Below are positions 56,138 through 64,000 of a DNA stretch of 64,000 nt, in pieces (the first letter of the stretch is position 1; the number at the start of each line of letters is the position of its first letter). The position numbers and the translations under genes are program-made. This stretch comes from Methylobacterium sp. J-068. GTDB taxonomy: Bacteria; Pseudomonadota; Alphaproteobacteria; Rhizobiales; Beijerinckiaceae. The DNA lies in the NCBI RefSeq assembly GCF_022829445.1, contig NZ_JAKSXY010000065.1:1-64000 (forward strand), read 5' to 3'. The notes beneath the pieces are model-generated. The model saw nothing but the letters and a program-made list of their open reading frames with translations, had not been told where the DNA came from and did no database searches.

Positions 56138-56602
56138 TCAGGGCCCGCGCAGGGCCGATTCCCAGTAGCGCAGGCTCGTCGCGTTGACCGGGCCGCCCGC
56201 CTTGGCGTTGCGCGCCGTGACGAAGGCGTGGAACTCGGCCGCCGCCTCGGACCCGAGGAGGTCGGTCAGGGCCGAGAGGATGCGGGTGATGCGCAGGTGG
56301 TTGTGGTCGTGGGCGCGCAACCAGCCCTCGGTTTCGGCATAGAACCGCGTCATCCGTCCGAGCGCCGCGCGCAGGCCCGAGAGCGCGGCGGGGTCCGCCC
56401 GGATCGCCTCGGCCTCGGCGCGCGACAGGACCGGCGCGCCCGGCACCACGAAGCTCGCCTCGTGCAGGGGAAAGCACCATTGGATGAAATCGTGCACGCC
56501 CTCGATATGCGCGTCGTCGAAGGCGAGGATCTGCTTCAGGTCGCGTCCGGCGCCGTTGGGGCCCCTGCCGGCGAGGAAGGCATGGATGGGAAAGAGACTC
56601 AT
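56138..56602 (-). CDS. OGFr-domain protein (opioid growth factor receptor-related)
   Basis: A 154-aa protein with the conserved OGFr N-terminal region, DLKQILAFDDAHIEGVHDFIQWCFPLHEAS near residues 22-51, followed by helical LSGLRAALGRMTRFYAE and HNHLRITRILSALTDLLG. The name derives from a metazoan receptor; bacterial members are small and uncharacterised, and no receptor function is implied. Its ATG overlaps the gpsA stop by four bases, so it is probably the last gene of the tsaD-GNAT-gpsA operon. Confidence 0.85.
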   Translation of the reverse strand: MSLFPIHAFLAGRGPNGAGRDLKQILAFDDAHIEGVHDFIQWCFPLHEASFVVPGAPVLSRAEAEAIRADPAALSGLRAALGRMTRFYAETEGWLRAHDHNHLRITRILSALTDLLGSEAAAEFHAFVTARNAKAGGPVNATSLRYWESALRGP

Positions 56603-57606
56603 TCGGCTTCCCCCCGCAGCGGCCGCGCCAGCAGGGCCGCGATGACGGCATCGACGCTGGCCTGGCCCGAGACGATGGCCGCCACCGCCTCGGCCACCGG
56701 CATCTCGACGCCCCTGGCGCGGGCGAGGTCCACCAGGGCGGCCGCCGTGAAGGCCCCCTCCGCGAGCTTGCCGCCGGACGCCTCGTCGGGCGAAGCGCCC
56801 GCCCCGAGCCTTTGGCCGAAGGCGAAATTGCGCGATTGCGGCGACGAGGCGGTGAGCACCAGATCGCCGAGGCCCGACAGCCCCATCAGGGTCTCGGGCC
56901 GGCCGCCATAGGCGCGGGCGAACCGCATGAGTTCGGCGAAGGCTCGGGCGATCAGGGCGGCCCGCGCGCTCTCGCCGAGGCCGCGCCCGGCGACGATGCC
57001 GGAGGCGATGGCGAGCACGTTCTTGCCGGCGCCGCCGATCTCGACGCCGCGCACGTCGTCGGTGTGGTAGACCCGCAGCGTCGGCCCCGAGAGGGTGGCG
57101 GCGAGCCGCGCGGCGAGGTCCGCGTCGGCGGCCGCGAGGGTCACGGCGGTGGGCAGGTTGCGGGCGACGTCCGCCGCGAAGCTCGGCCCGGACAGCACCG
57201 CCACGGGGGCGCCGGGACCCAGCCGCTCGGCCGCCACCTCGCTCATGAAGGCGTCGCTGCCGCGCTCGATGCCCTTGGCGCAGAGCACGATGGCCGCGCC
57301 CGGCTCGAAGGACGGGGCGAGATCGGCCAGAACGCTCCGCAGGGTCTGGGCCGGGACCACCATCAGGAGGGTGCCGGCCGCACCGAGGGCGTCGGCCCGC
57401 GCCGTCGCGGCGATGCGCGGATGGAGCGGCACGCCGGGCAGGTAGCGGGCATTCTCGCGCGACGCTTCCAGGCGCGCGGCAGCCTCGCCGTCGCGCAGCC
57501 ACAGGATGACATCGTGGCCCGCCGCCGCCGCCGCGTTCGCCAGGGCCGTGCCCCAGGCGCCGCCGCCGACGACACCGATCCGCGCGCGCGTATCCAGGGT
57601 AGTCAT
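56599..57606 (-). CDS. gpsA: Glycerol-3-phosphate dehydrogenase [NAD(P)+] GpsA
   Basis: It reduces dihydroxyacetone phosphate to sn-glycerol-3-phosphate for phospholipids. The 335 aa carry the dinucleotide motif VVGGGAWGTALANAAA, CAKGIE, AVLSGPSFAADVARNLPTAVT, EIGGAGKNVLAIASGI (catalytic Lys) and TLMGLSGLGDLVLTASSPQSRNFAFG. ATG 57606 overlaps the GNAT gene stop by four bases. It belongs to the tsaD-GNAT-gpsA-OGFr operon. Confidence 0.95.
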   Translation of the reverse strand: MTTLDTRARIGVVGGGAWGTALANAAAAAGHDVILWLRDGEAAARLEASRENARYLPGVPLHPRIAATARADALGAAGTLLMVVPAQTLRSVLADLAPSFEPGAAIVLCAKGIERGSDAFMSEVAAERLGPGAPVAVLSGPSFAADVARNLPTAVTLAAADADLAARLAATLSGPTLRVYHTDDVRGVEIGGAGKNVLAIASGIVAGRGLGESARAALIARAFAELMRFARAYGGRPETLMGLSGLGDLVLTASSPQSRNFAFGQRLGAGASPDEASGGKLAEGAFTAAALVDLARARGVEMPVAEAVAAIVSGQASVDAVIAALLARPLRGEAE

Positions 57607-58499
57607 GCGCCAGACCTCTCGGATTCGAACAGAGCCGCCGGAAGACGGTACAGGAGATGGGGGGCCAGGGCATGGTCCGGCGGCAGGGCCGGATGCCGGA
57701 AGCCGCCCGTTGCGCGCATGCCGAGCCGCTCCATGACCCGGCGCGAGGCCGCATTGCCCTCCGCCGTGAACGCCACGACCGCGTCGAGGCCGCAGCGGCC
57801 GAACAGGTCGGCGAGGGCGTGGCGGGCCGCGCGGGTGGCGATGCCGCGTCCCCAGGCCGAACGGGCGAGCCGCCAGCCGATCTCGACGGTCTCGCCCGGC
57901 CGCTCGCCCCCCGGAAAGGGCAGCACGCGCAGAACGCGGGCGCCGCCGACGAAGCCGACGAAACCCTGCCCCGGAACCTCGACGGCCCAGGGACCGAAGC
58001 CGTCGACGCGGAAACGCCGCGCGAGGGACCGCGCCTCGACGCGGCTCGCGGCCGCATCCTTCACGGCGGGGAAGTGGCGCATCACCGCCGGGTCGGCGTT
58101 CAGGGCCGCGAGGGCGACCTCGTCGCCGGGCCGCCAGCGCCGGAGGATCAGGTCGCCATCCCCCAGGCTGACCGGCGGGGCTGCGCGGGCGCCCCCCGGC
58201 CCGCGCGGCCTCCCTGGCGGCTTGTCGCGCAGGGCAAGGGAGCGCCGATTCAGCCAATCGAGGTCGGTCTGACCCGCCAGCACCGCCTCGCCGAGGGCCG
58301 TGGCCGCGCCGAGCTGGTCGAGGGGCATGTTCGCCCAGGCCGGCGCCCCGACGCTCTCGCGCCAGGGGCCGCCGCAGGTGTTGTCGAGGAGGATGCGCGC
58401 GAAGCAATGGTCGAGATGCACCGGCCAGTCCGGCCGCGCGGCCTCCGGCAGGCGCCGCTCCACGAGGTCGCGCCAGCGTCGTCGCTCCGGTTCAGGCAA
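57603..58499 (-). CDS. GNAT N-acetyltransferase with an N-terminal accessory domain
   Basis: A protein of about 298 aa. The N-terminal 90 residues ([28 protein letters not shown] [18 protein letters not shown]) form a conserved domain of unknown role. From about residue 110 a RimJ/RimL-like GNAT domain follows ([61 protein letters not shown]). Start uncertain: TTG 58499 follows GGAGCCGAAGG and overlaps tsaD by 8 bp; GTG 58532 would overlap by 41 bp. The acceptor is unknown. Confidence 0.82.
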   Translation of the reverse strand: MPEPERRRWRDLVERRLPEAARPDWPVHLDHCFARILLDNTCGGPWRESVGAPAWANMPLDQLGAATALGEAVLAGQTDLDWLNRRSLALRDKPPGRPRGPGGARAAPPVSLGDGDLILRRWRPGDEVALAALNADPAVMRHFPAVKDAAASRVEARSLARRFRVDGFGPWAVEVPGQGFVGFVGGARVLRVLPFPGGERPGETVEIGWRLARSAWGRGIATRAARHALADLFGRCGLDAVVAFTAEGNAASRRVMERLGMRATGGFRHPALPPDHALAPHLLYRLPAALFESERSGA

Positions 58500-59535
58500 C
58501 CGCCTTCGGCTCCGCGAAGGGCCAGCGGGCACGGGCCGGGGCGGTGAGGTCGTCGACGAGGCCGAGGCGCAGGCGCTCGACGCCCGCCCAGGCGATCATC
58601 GCGCCGTTGTCGCCGCAGAGCGAGAGGGGGGGCGCCACGAAGGTGAGCCCGGCCTCGCCGGCCTGCGTGGTCAGCGCCCGCCGGATCGCGCCGTTGGCCG
58701 CGACGCCGCCCGCCGCCACCAGGGCGGTGGGATGCCCGGCCACGCCGGCGAAATCGCGCATGGCCACCCTCAGCCGGTCGACGATCACGTCGACCACCGC
58801 CGCCTGGAAGCTGGCGCAGAGATCGGCGACATCGGCCGTGGAGAGCGGCGCCAGCTTCTCGGCCTCGATCCGCAGCGCCGTCTTCAGGCCGGAGAGTGAG
58901 AAATTCGCCTCGCGCCGCCCCAGCATCGGGCGCGGCAGGGCGAAGCGCTCCGGGTCGCCCGTCTCGGCCATGCGCTCCACCTCCGGGCCGCCCGGGTAGC
59001 CGAGGCCGAGGAGCTTGGCGACCTTGTCGAAGGCCTCGCCGATGGCATCGTCGATGGTGGTGCCGAGGCGGACATAGTCGCCCACGCCCTTCACGGCCAC
59101 GAGCTGGGTGTGGCCGCCGGAGGCGAGGAGGAGCAGGTAGGGAAATCCGATGCCGTCCGTCAGGCGGGCCGTGAGGGCGTGCGCCTCGAGATGGTTCACG
59201 GCGATGAGGGGCTTGCGCGCCACCAGGGACAGCGTCTTGGCGGTGACGAGGCCGATCAGCACCCCGCCGATGAGGCCCGGCCCCGCCGCCACCGCGATGC
59301 CGTCCACCTGGGCCAGGGTCAGGCCCGCGCCGCCGAGGGCCCGGTCGATGAGGCGGTCGAGCACCTCCACATGAGCGCGGGCGGCGATCTCGGGCACGAC
59401 GCCGCCATAGGCCGCGTGCTCGGCGATCTGGCTCAGCACCTCGTTGGAGAGGATGCGCCCACGCCCGCCCTCGCCGGGCATGACCACGGCGGCGGCGGTC
59501 TCGTCACAGGTGGTTTCGATGCCGAGGACGTTCAT
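58492..59535 (-). CDS. tsaD: tRNA N6-threonylcarbamoyladenosine transferase TsaD
   Basis: Catalytic subunit for the universal t6A37 tRNA modification. The 347 aa include [16 protein letters not shown], the metal site [12 protein letters not shown] near residue 113, [42 protein letters not shown], and [10 protein letters not shown] with DNGAMIAW. It is the first gene of the minus-strand operon and divergent from hemD. Confidence 0.96.
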   Translation of the reverse strand: MNVLGIETTCDETAAAVVMPGEGGRGRILSNEVLSQIAEHAAYGGVVPEIAARAHVEVLDRLIDRALGGAGLTLAQVDGIAVAAGPGLIGGVLIGLVTAKTLSLVARKPLIAVNHLEAHALTARLTDGIGFPYLLLLASGGHTQLVAVKGVGDYVRLGTTIDDAIGEAFDKVAKLLGLGYPGGPEVERMAETGDPERFALPRPMLGRREANFSLSGLKTALRIEAEKLAPLSTADVADLCASFQAAVVDVIVDRLRVAMRDFAGVAGHPTALVAAGGVAANGAIRRALTTQAGEAGLTFVAPPLSLCGDNGAMIAWAGVERLRLGLVDDLTAPARARWPFAEPKAVA

Positions 59536-59753
59536 GGACGGCGGATCATTCCGGGCTGCGGGCAGGACGATGTCGGACGGTCATCCGGGACCATCGTCGG
59601 GCTCGGGTCGAGTCCGGCGCACCCTAACCGCCCGCCCCCCTTCCCCGCAACGACGGCTTGCCAGGCGCGACCAGAACGGCATGGATGAGACCGTCTTCCG
59701 CTCGATCGAAGCGGATTTGGTCTGAGCCGGACTTTCCGGGGGCACGGAGCGTG

Positions 59754-60476
59754 ATGCGGATCTGGGTGGCGCGACCGGAACCGGGGGCGGCGCGAACGGC
59801 GGCGCGCCTCGCGGCCCTCGGGCACCGGCCGCTCGTCGCCCCCGTGCTCGCCGTCGCCGCCACCGGAATTCAGCCCCCTGAAGGCCTCTTCGCAGGCCTG
59901 ATCCTCACGAGCGCCCATGCGGTCGGCGCCCTGGATGCAAGCGAGCGCACCCGGTTCCGGACCGTCCCGGCCTTCGCGGTCGGCGCCAGGACCGGCGCCC
60001 TCGCGGAGCGCGCCGGCCTGACGGACGTTCGGGTCGCCGATGGAGATGCGCGCGCCCTGGCCCGGCTCGTCGCGGCCACGCTGCCGGCGCGATCCGCCCT
60101 GCTCCACGTCGCGGGCGTCGATCGGAAAGCCGAGCCGGCCGCATCCCTGCGCGAGGCCGGCTTTTCCTTGAGCGTCTGCGAGATCTACGCGATGCGCATC
60201 GCCCTCCGTCTCCCGGACGTGATCGCGCAGGCGCTGGATGCCGGCGCGATCGACGCCGTCCTCCACTATTCCCGGCGCAGCGCGAGCGCGGCACGCGATC
60301 TCGCCGGCGCGCAGGGTCGAAGCGGAGCCTTCCGGTCCCTGACGCATTACTGCTTGTCGGCGGACGTGGCCGCGCCCCTGGTCGCCGCCGGGATCGCGGT
60401 CCATTTTGTGCCCGAGAGACCCGACGAGGACGCGCTCCTCGCCGGATTGTCGGCCTCCGGGCCAACAGGAATCTGA
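59754..60476 (+). CDS. hemD: Uroporphyrinogen-III synthase HemD
   Basis: It cyclises hydroxymethylbilane to uroporphyrinogen III for heme and corrinoids. The 240 aa show the weakly conserved HemD pattern: RIWVARPEPGAARTAARLAALGHRPLVAPVLAV at the N-terminus, ILTSAHAV, AFAVGARTGALAERAGL, and IDAVLHYSRRSASAARDL. ATG 59754 has CGGAGCG upstream. The conserved alphaproteobacterial order tsaD | hemC-hemD-mic60-hemY is kept, except that hemC is missing from the 218-bp divergent gap. Confidence 0.88.
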   Translation: MRIWVARPEPGAARTAARLAALGHRPLVAPVLAVAATGIQPPEGLFAGLILTSAHAVGALDASERTRFRTVPAFAVGARTGALAERAGLTDVRVADGDARALARLVAATLPARSALLHVAGVDRKAEPAASLREAGFSLSVCEIYAMRIALRLPDVIAQALDAGAIDAVLHYSRRSASAARDLAGAQGRSGAFRSLTHYCLSADVAAPLVAAGIAVHFVPERPDEDALLAGLSASGPTGI

Positions 60477-60612
60477 CAAGGGCCTCGCTCCGGCGATGGC
60501 CCTGGTGCTAGGACGGGCGCAAGAAGCTGCGCCGCCAGCCTCGACCCATCGGGCGCCGGACGCGCCGCACGGGGCGGGGCCGGACGACAGGTCGGGAAGG
60601 GAGCCTTGAACC

Positions 60613-62808
60613 GTGAAACCACCCAACAGCGACGCCAACCGTCCGGGATCTCCCACCGGCAGCCAGCCGGGCAAGCCCGGCGGCCCGGGCGTCGAGACGA
60701 CCGGCAAGCCGGATCTCGCCAAATCAGAGCCTGCCAAATCCGAAGCGCCCAAGTCGGAGCCCTCCCCCGTGTCCCCCGGCAAGACCGAGGGCCCTGCTCC
60801 GCGGGTCGGCCAGGACAGCGTCAAGACCGATGCGGTGAGGACCGAGGCGGCGAAGGCCGAGATTCTGAAGTCGGGAGCGACGAAGGTCGAGACCGTGAAG
60901 CCCGACGCTGCAAAACCTGATCCTGCCAAGCCTGATCTTGCCAAGCCCGAGGCGACCAGGCCCGAGACGCCGAGAACCGAAGCCGTGAAGCCAGACGCCG
61001 CGAAGGATGCTGCGAAGGTCGAAGGTCTTAAGGTGGAAGGTCTCAAGACCGAGGCGCCGAAGCCTGACGTTTCCAAATCCGAGCCACCCAAGTCCGAGCC
61101 TCCCAAGACGGGGGCGTTCGGAAGTGGCGCGCAGGGCGGGACGCGGCCGACCGCGTCGGTCACCGATGGCCCGATCATCGACCTCAAGGCCAAGCGGCTG
61201 CCCGATCCGGTTCCACCGGGCAAGCCTTCGCCGGGCAGTGCCTCGACACCGGGCGCGGCTGCGGCGGTTGGGGCGGGGATGGCCAGCAAGACTCCCGATG
61301 CCGGCGCCTCCGCTCCGAAGGGCGCGGATGGGAAGACCGGCGCGCCGGGTGAGGCCGCCGCCAAGCCGTCGGGCGCCACGACACCCAGGATCGCTCCGAG
61401 TCCGGCGACCGCTGCGCCATCCGCTGCCCGTGGACCCGGCTTCGGCTCCCTCGCCACCGCCGGGCTCCTCGGCGGCGTGATCGGCGCCGGATTGCTGTTC
61501 GGCGTCGAGCGCAGCGGGCTGCTGCATCAGGCCGACGATTCCCGTTTCGCCGCCCTCGATCAGCGCATCGCCGCGCTGGCACCGAAGGACGCGGTGGCGG
61601 GCCTCGACAAGCGGGTCGCGGCCAACGAGGCGGCCCTGAAATCCGTCCCCGAGGCGGTCGCAAAGGCGCGCGAAGCCCTGGAAAAGGCAAGTGCCCCGCA
61701 GGGCGGCGCCGCACCCGCCGCCGAAGGCGCCGCGGCGCCCGTGGCGGCGCCCGCCGACCTCGTGGCGCGCCTCGACGCCCTCGACCAGCGCGTCTCCGCG
61801 CTTCAGGAAGAGCCGGGACGCGACCAGGGCTCGGATGCCCGCATGGCGGTGACGCCGTCCGGCGGCCCCCAGCTCGGCGCCCTCGACGAACGCCTGAAGG
61901 CCCTCGAAGGCAAGGTCGATGCTGCGCCGAAGCCCAGCGCCGCGCCCGACCTGACGCCGAAGCTCGCCGCCCTCCAGGACGATGTCGCGGCGCGGACCAA
62001 GGCGAATGCCGAGGCGGCCCAGGCCCTGAGCCAGAAGGTGACGGCGCTCCAGCAAACCTTGGAGGCCCGGGTCCAGGCCGCCACCGAAGCGGTGCAGACC
62101 GCGACGCAGGCGAGCGAGAAGCTCGCCGACGCCAACAAGACCCAGGCGGCCGAAGCGGCCAAGGCGGTCGAGCGTCAGCTCCAGGCCCAGTCCGAGAAGA
62201 TCGCGGGTCTCGACAAGGCCGTGGCCGAGCGGGCCGAGACCGCGACCGTCCAGGCGGCCCTGCGCGTGGTCTCAGCCGACCGGATCGCCACGGCCCTGAA
62301 CACGGGGGCGCCCTACGCCGATGCCCTGGCCGCGTTGCGGGGGCTCGAACCCGGCGATCCCGCCCGCCTGACGGCGGTCGCGGCCTTCGCCGACAAGGGG
62401 GCGCCCACGGCGCGGATGCTGGCTGCCGAGTTCCGGCCGATCGTGGAGAAGATCGCCGCCAGCCGCCGCGCCGCGCAGAGCAAGGCGGTGGCCGAGAGCG
62501 GCGACATCGGCACGAAGCTAATGAGCATGGCCGAGTCGATCGTTCAGGTGCGCCGCGTGGAGACGCAGCCCTCCGCTGCGCCGGCGGGCGCCCCGGCGCC
62601 CGACGCCACGGCGAAGGTGCAGGACGCGCTCGATCGCGGCGCGATCAAGGACGCCGCCGAGGCCTTCGCGACGCTGCCCGAGGCCGTGCGGGCGGAGGCC
62701 GGCGAGTTCGGCACCCGGTTGCGCTCGCGGGCCGCGGCCGGCGAGGCGGCGCAGGGCCTTCTCGCCGACGCCTTCAAGGGCCTTCCCGCCACCGGCCCCT
62801 CGCGTTGA
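60613..62808 (+). CDS. Alphaproteobacterial Mic60/mitofilin homologue (COG4223)
   Basis: An inner-membrane protein that shapes intracytoplasmic membranes in alphaproteobacteria and is ancestral to the mitochondrial MICOS subunit Mic60. The 731 aa start at GTG 60613. A Lys/Pro/Glu-rich disordered region with KPD/KSEP repeats (1-240) precedes one membrane helix near 276-298 (LATAGLLGGVIGAGLLFGV). A long coiled coil follows (about 310-560), then the C-terminal mitofilin-type helical domain (ALRGLEPGDPARLTAVAAFADKGAP, DALDRGAIKDAAEAFATLP). Position between hemD and hemY is the known conserved context. Confidence 0.88.
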   Translation: MKPPNSDANRPGSPTGSQPGKPGGPGVETTGKPDLAKSEPAKSEAPKSEPSPVSPGKTEGPAPRVGQDSVKTDAVRTEAAKAEILKSGATKVETVKPDAAKPDPAKPDLAKPEATRPETPRTEAVKPDAAKDAAKVEGLKVEGLKTEAPKPDVSKSEPPKSEPPKTGAFGSGAQGGTRPTASVTDGPIIDLKAKRLPDPVPPGKPSPGSASTPGAAAAVGAGMASKTPDAGASAPKGADGKTGAPGEAAAKPSGATTPRIAPSPATAAPSAARGPGFGSLATAGLLGGVIGAGLLFGVERSGLLHQADDSRFAALDQRIAALAPKDAVAGLDKRVAANEAALKSVPEAVAKAREALEKASAPQGGAAPAAEGAAAPVAAPADLVARLDALDQRVSALQEEPGRDQGSDARMAVTPSGGPQLGALDERLKALEGKVDAAPKPSAAPDLTPKLAALQDDVAARTKANAEAAQALSQKVTALQQTLEARVQAATEAVQTATQASEKLADANKTQAAEAAKAVERQLQAQSEKIAGLDKAVAERAETATVQAALRVVSADRIATALNTGAPYADALAALRGLEPGDPARLTAVAAFADKGAPTARMLAAEFRPIVEKIAASRRAAQSKAVAESGDIGTKLMSMAESIVQVRRVETQPSAAPAGAPAPDATAKVQDALDRGAIKDAAEAFATLPEAVRAEAGEFGTRLRSRAAAGEAAQGLLADAFKGLPATGPSR

Positions 62809-62946
62809 TCCCTCGGCCGCGCCTTCCGCCCGCCGGGGCGGGAGGCGCGGCCGGCACGATTCCGTGCAGGAGCTCCGCAGCGCTCCCGCCCCCGACTCTC
62901 GGTGTCACCGCATCGGCCGACGCCACTCCCAGGAGTTTCTGATCTC

Positions 62947-64000
62947 ATGTGGCGCGCCCTCGCCTTCCTGGCCCTCCTCGCCGTCGCGGCCTACGGCGCG
63001 ACCTGGGTCGCCGACCATCCCGGCACCGTCACCATCGTGTGGAACGGCTACGAGGTGGCGACCAGCCTCGCCATCGGGCTGATCGGCGTCCTGATCGCCG
63101 CCATCGTGGTCGGCTTCATCTGGGCCATCGTGCGCGGGTTCATCACCCTGCCCGAGACGCTCGTGCGCGGCTCGCGCGACCGGCGCCGGGCCAAGGGCTT
63201 CTCGGCCCTCTCGCGCGGCATGGTCGCGGTGGGCTCCGGCGATCCCCTCGCCGCCCGCCGCCACGCCAACGATGCCGAGCGCCTGCTCGGCGCCGAGCCC
63301 CTCGCCCTCCTGCTCAAGGCCCAGGCCGCGCAGATTTCCGGCGACCGCGAGGCGGCCGAGCACGCATTCCAGCGCATGGTCAACGATCCCGAGACGCGGG
63401 TGCTGGGCCTGCGTGGCCTGTTCGTCGAGGCGCGGCGACGCGAGGACGACGCCTCGGCCCGGGCCTACGCCGTCGAAGCCGCCCGCCTCGCCCCCAGCGT
63501 GACCTGGGCCAACGAGGCCGTCCTGGAGGCGCAATGCGCCGACGGCGACTGGAGCGGCGCGAACGAGACGGTGGAGCGCCGCGCCTCCCTCGGCCTCATC
63601 GAGAAGGGCACCGCCCGGCGCCAGCGCGCCGTGCTGCTCACCGCCGCCGCGCAGGAGCGCGAGGCCGGCGAGCCGGAGGCGGCGACCGAGCGGGTGCTCA
63701 AGGCCGTCAAGCTCGCGCCCGACCTCGTGCCGGCGGCCGTGCTGGCCGCGCGCCTGATGGTCCGTCGCGGCGATCTGCGCAAGGCGGCCAAGATCATCGA
63801 GACGGCCTGGCGCGCCGGCCCCCATCCGGATCTCGCCAAGACCTACCTGAACCTGCGCACCGGCGATTCCGTGCGCGACCGCATGGCCCGCGCCGAGACC
63901 CTGGCGAAGATCTCGTCCTGGCATCCGGAGGCCCGCCTCGCCATGGCGCAGGCCGCCTACGAGGCGCGGGAATTCCCGCAGGCACGGGAGGCGCTCGCCC
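62947..64000 (+). CDS. hemY: HemY, TPR membrane protein of heme biosynthesis (3' end off the window)
   Basis: 351 full codons are visible from ATG 62947, with AGGAG upstream; the frame continues past the window edge. Two membrane helices (about residues 1-21 and 38-62, RALAFLALLAVAAYGATWVAD and [23 protein letters not shown]) are followed by the HemY-N signature (RDRRRAKGFSALSRGMVAVGSGD). TPR repeats rich in Ala/Arg then follow. This is the proteobacterial HemY linked to heme synthesis, not the protoporphyrinogen oxidase of the same name in Bacillus. It is third in hemD-mic60-hemY. Confidence 0.92.
   Translation, partial: MWRALAFLALLAVAAYGATWVADHPGTVTIVWNGYEVATSLAIGLIGVLIAAIVVGFIWAIVRGFITLPETLVRGSRDRRRAKGFSALSRGMVAVGSGDPLAARRHANDAERLLGAEPLALLLKAQAAQISGDREAAEHAFQRMVNDPETRVLGLRGLFVEARRREDDASARAYAVEAARLAPSVTWANEAVLEAQCADGDWSGANETVERRASLGLIEKGTARRQRAVLLTAAAQEREAGEPEAATERVLKAVKLAPDLVPAAVLAARLMVRRGDLRKAAKIIETAWRAGPHPDLAKTYLNLRTGDSVRDRMARAETLAKISSWHPEARLAMAQAAYEAREFPQAREALA

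Noticed and set aside
59536..59753. hemC remnant in the tsaD-hemD gap
   Set aside because: The 218 bp contain no porphobilinogen-deaminase motif in any frame; the open stretch ahead of hemD has no similarity.

Overview
The window is one contiguous stretch of a high-GC (about 70% by eye) alphaproteobacterial chromosome. A Methylobacterium/Methylorubrum-like member of the Rhizobiales (Hyphomicrobiales) fits best. The case rests on the nadQ-nadABC arrangement, DUF4167, DUF6460 and DUF3429 proteins, a PodJ-like polarity protein, CtrA-like boxes, PTS-Ntr enzyme I and the hemD-Mic60-hemY cluster. Almost everything is housekeeping or core accessory sequence. I see no prophage, insertion sequence, CRISPR array, rRNA or tRNA gene. 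The left edge cuts bamA and the right edge cuts hemY.

Layout. 1-5.4 kb: 3' part of bamA, an XRE-cupin regulator, thiD and thiE separated by an 87-bp palindromic repeat, an AT-rich orphan membrane protein and a sugar O-acetyltransferase. 5.4-10.1 kb: the NAD de novo synthesis unit, with the Nudix-like regulator nadQ, a palindromic operator, and nadA-nadB-nadC. 10.3-16.5 kb: an L,D-transpeptidase, a small DUF6460 protein, an HSL-type esterase, a DNA-ligase-associated DEXH helicase with its partner phosphoesterase PdeM, and a DUF3429 membrane protein. 16.7-20.1 kb: a large PodJ-like coiled-coil/Sel1 protein. 20.4-27.3 kb: fatty-acid beta-oxidation (acyl-CoA dehydrogenase, thiolase, FadB-like), interleaved with a DUF2059 protein and an EAL phosphodiesterase.

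27.6-36.8 kb: an exonuclease with a SWIM-like zinc site, ligA, msrQ, a small secreted protein, a Uma2 nuclease-fold protein, an adenosine kinase, a quinone oxidoreductase, a YbhB/PEBP protein and ubiG. 37-42.7 kb: lysC, ptsP, prfA and prmC. 43-49.1 kb: a DUF4167 low-complexity protein, a second copy of the 87-bp repeat, a protein of unknown function, a Pmp3-like peptide, a sulfite-oxidase-like molybdoenzyme with its flavin reductase, an LhgO-like oxidase and a Ca2+/H+ antiporter. 49.4-56.6 kb: a DbpA-type RNA helicase, two proteins of unknown function, a NarL-type two-component pair, an EVE protein and an OGFr-domain protein. 56.6-64 kb: gpsA, a GNAT protein and tsaD on the minus strand, divergent from hemD, a Mic60/mitofilin homologue and hemY.

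The clearest working units are nadQ/nadABC, thiE-thiD, helicase-pdeM, fadE-fadA with fadB, prfA-prmC, the molybdoenzyme/flavin-reductase pair, the kinase/regulator pair, and hemD-mic60-hemY. No wholly new multi-gene system stands out. The most unusual signals are small: two 87-bp palindromes that each begin exactly at a gene's stop codon, a three-fold 20-bp repeat that duplicates the lysC start, CtrA-like boxes upstream of the polarity and c-di-GMP genes, and a ligase-associated helicase with no ordinary start codon.
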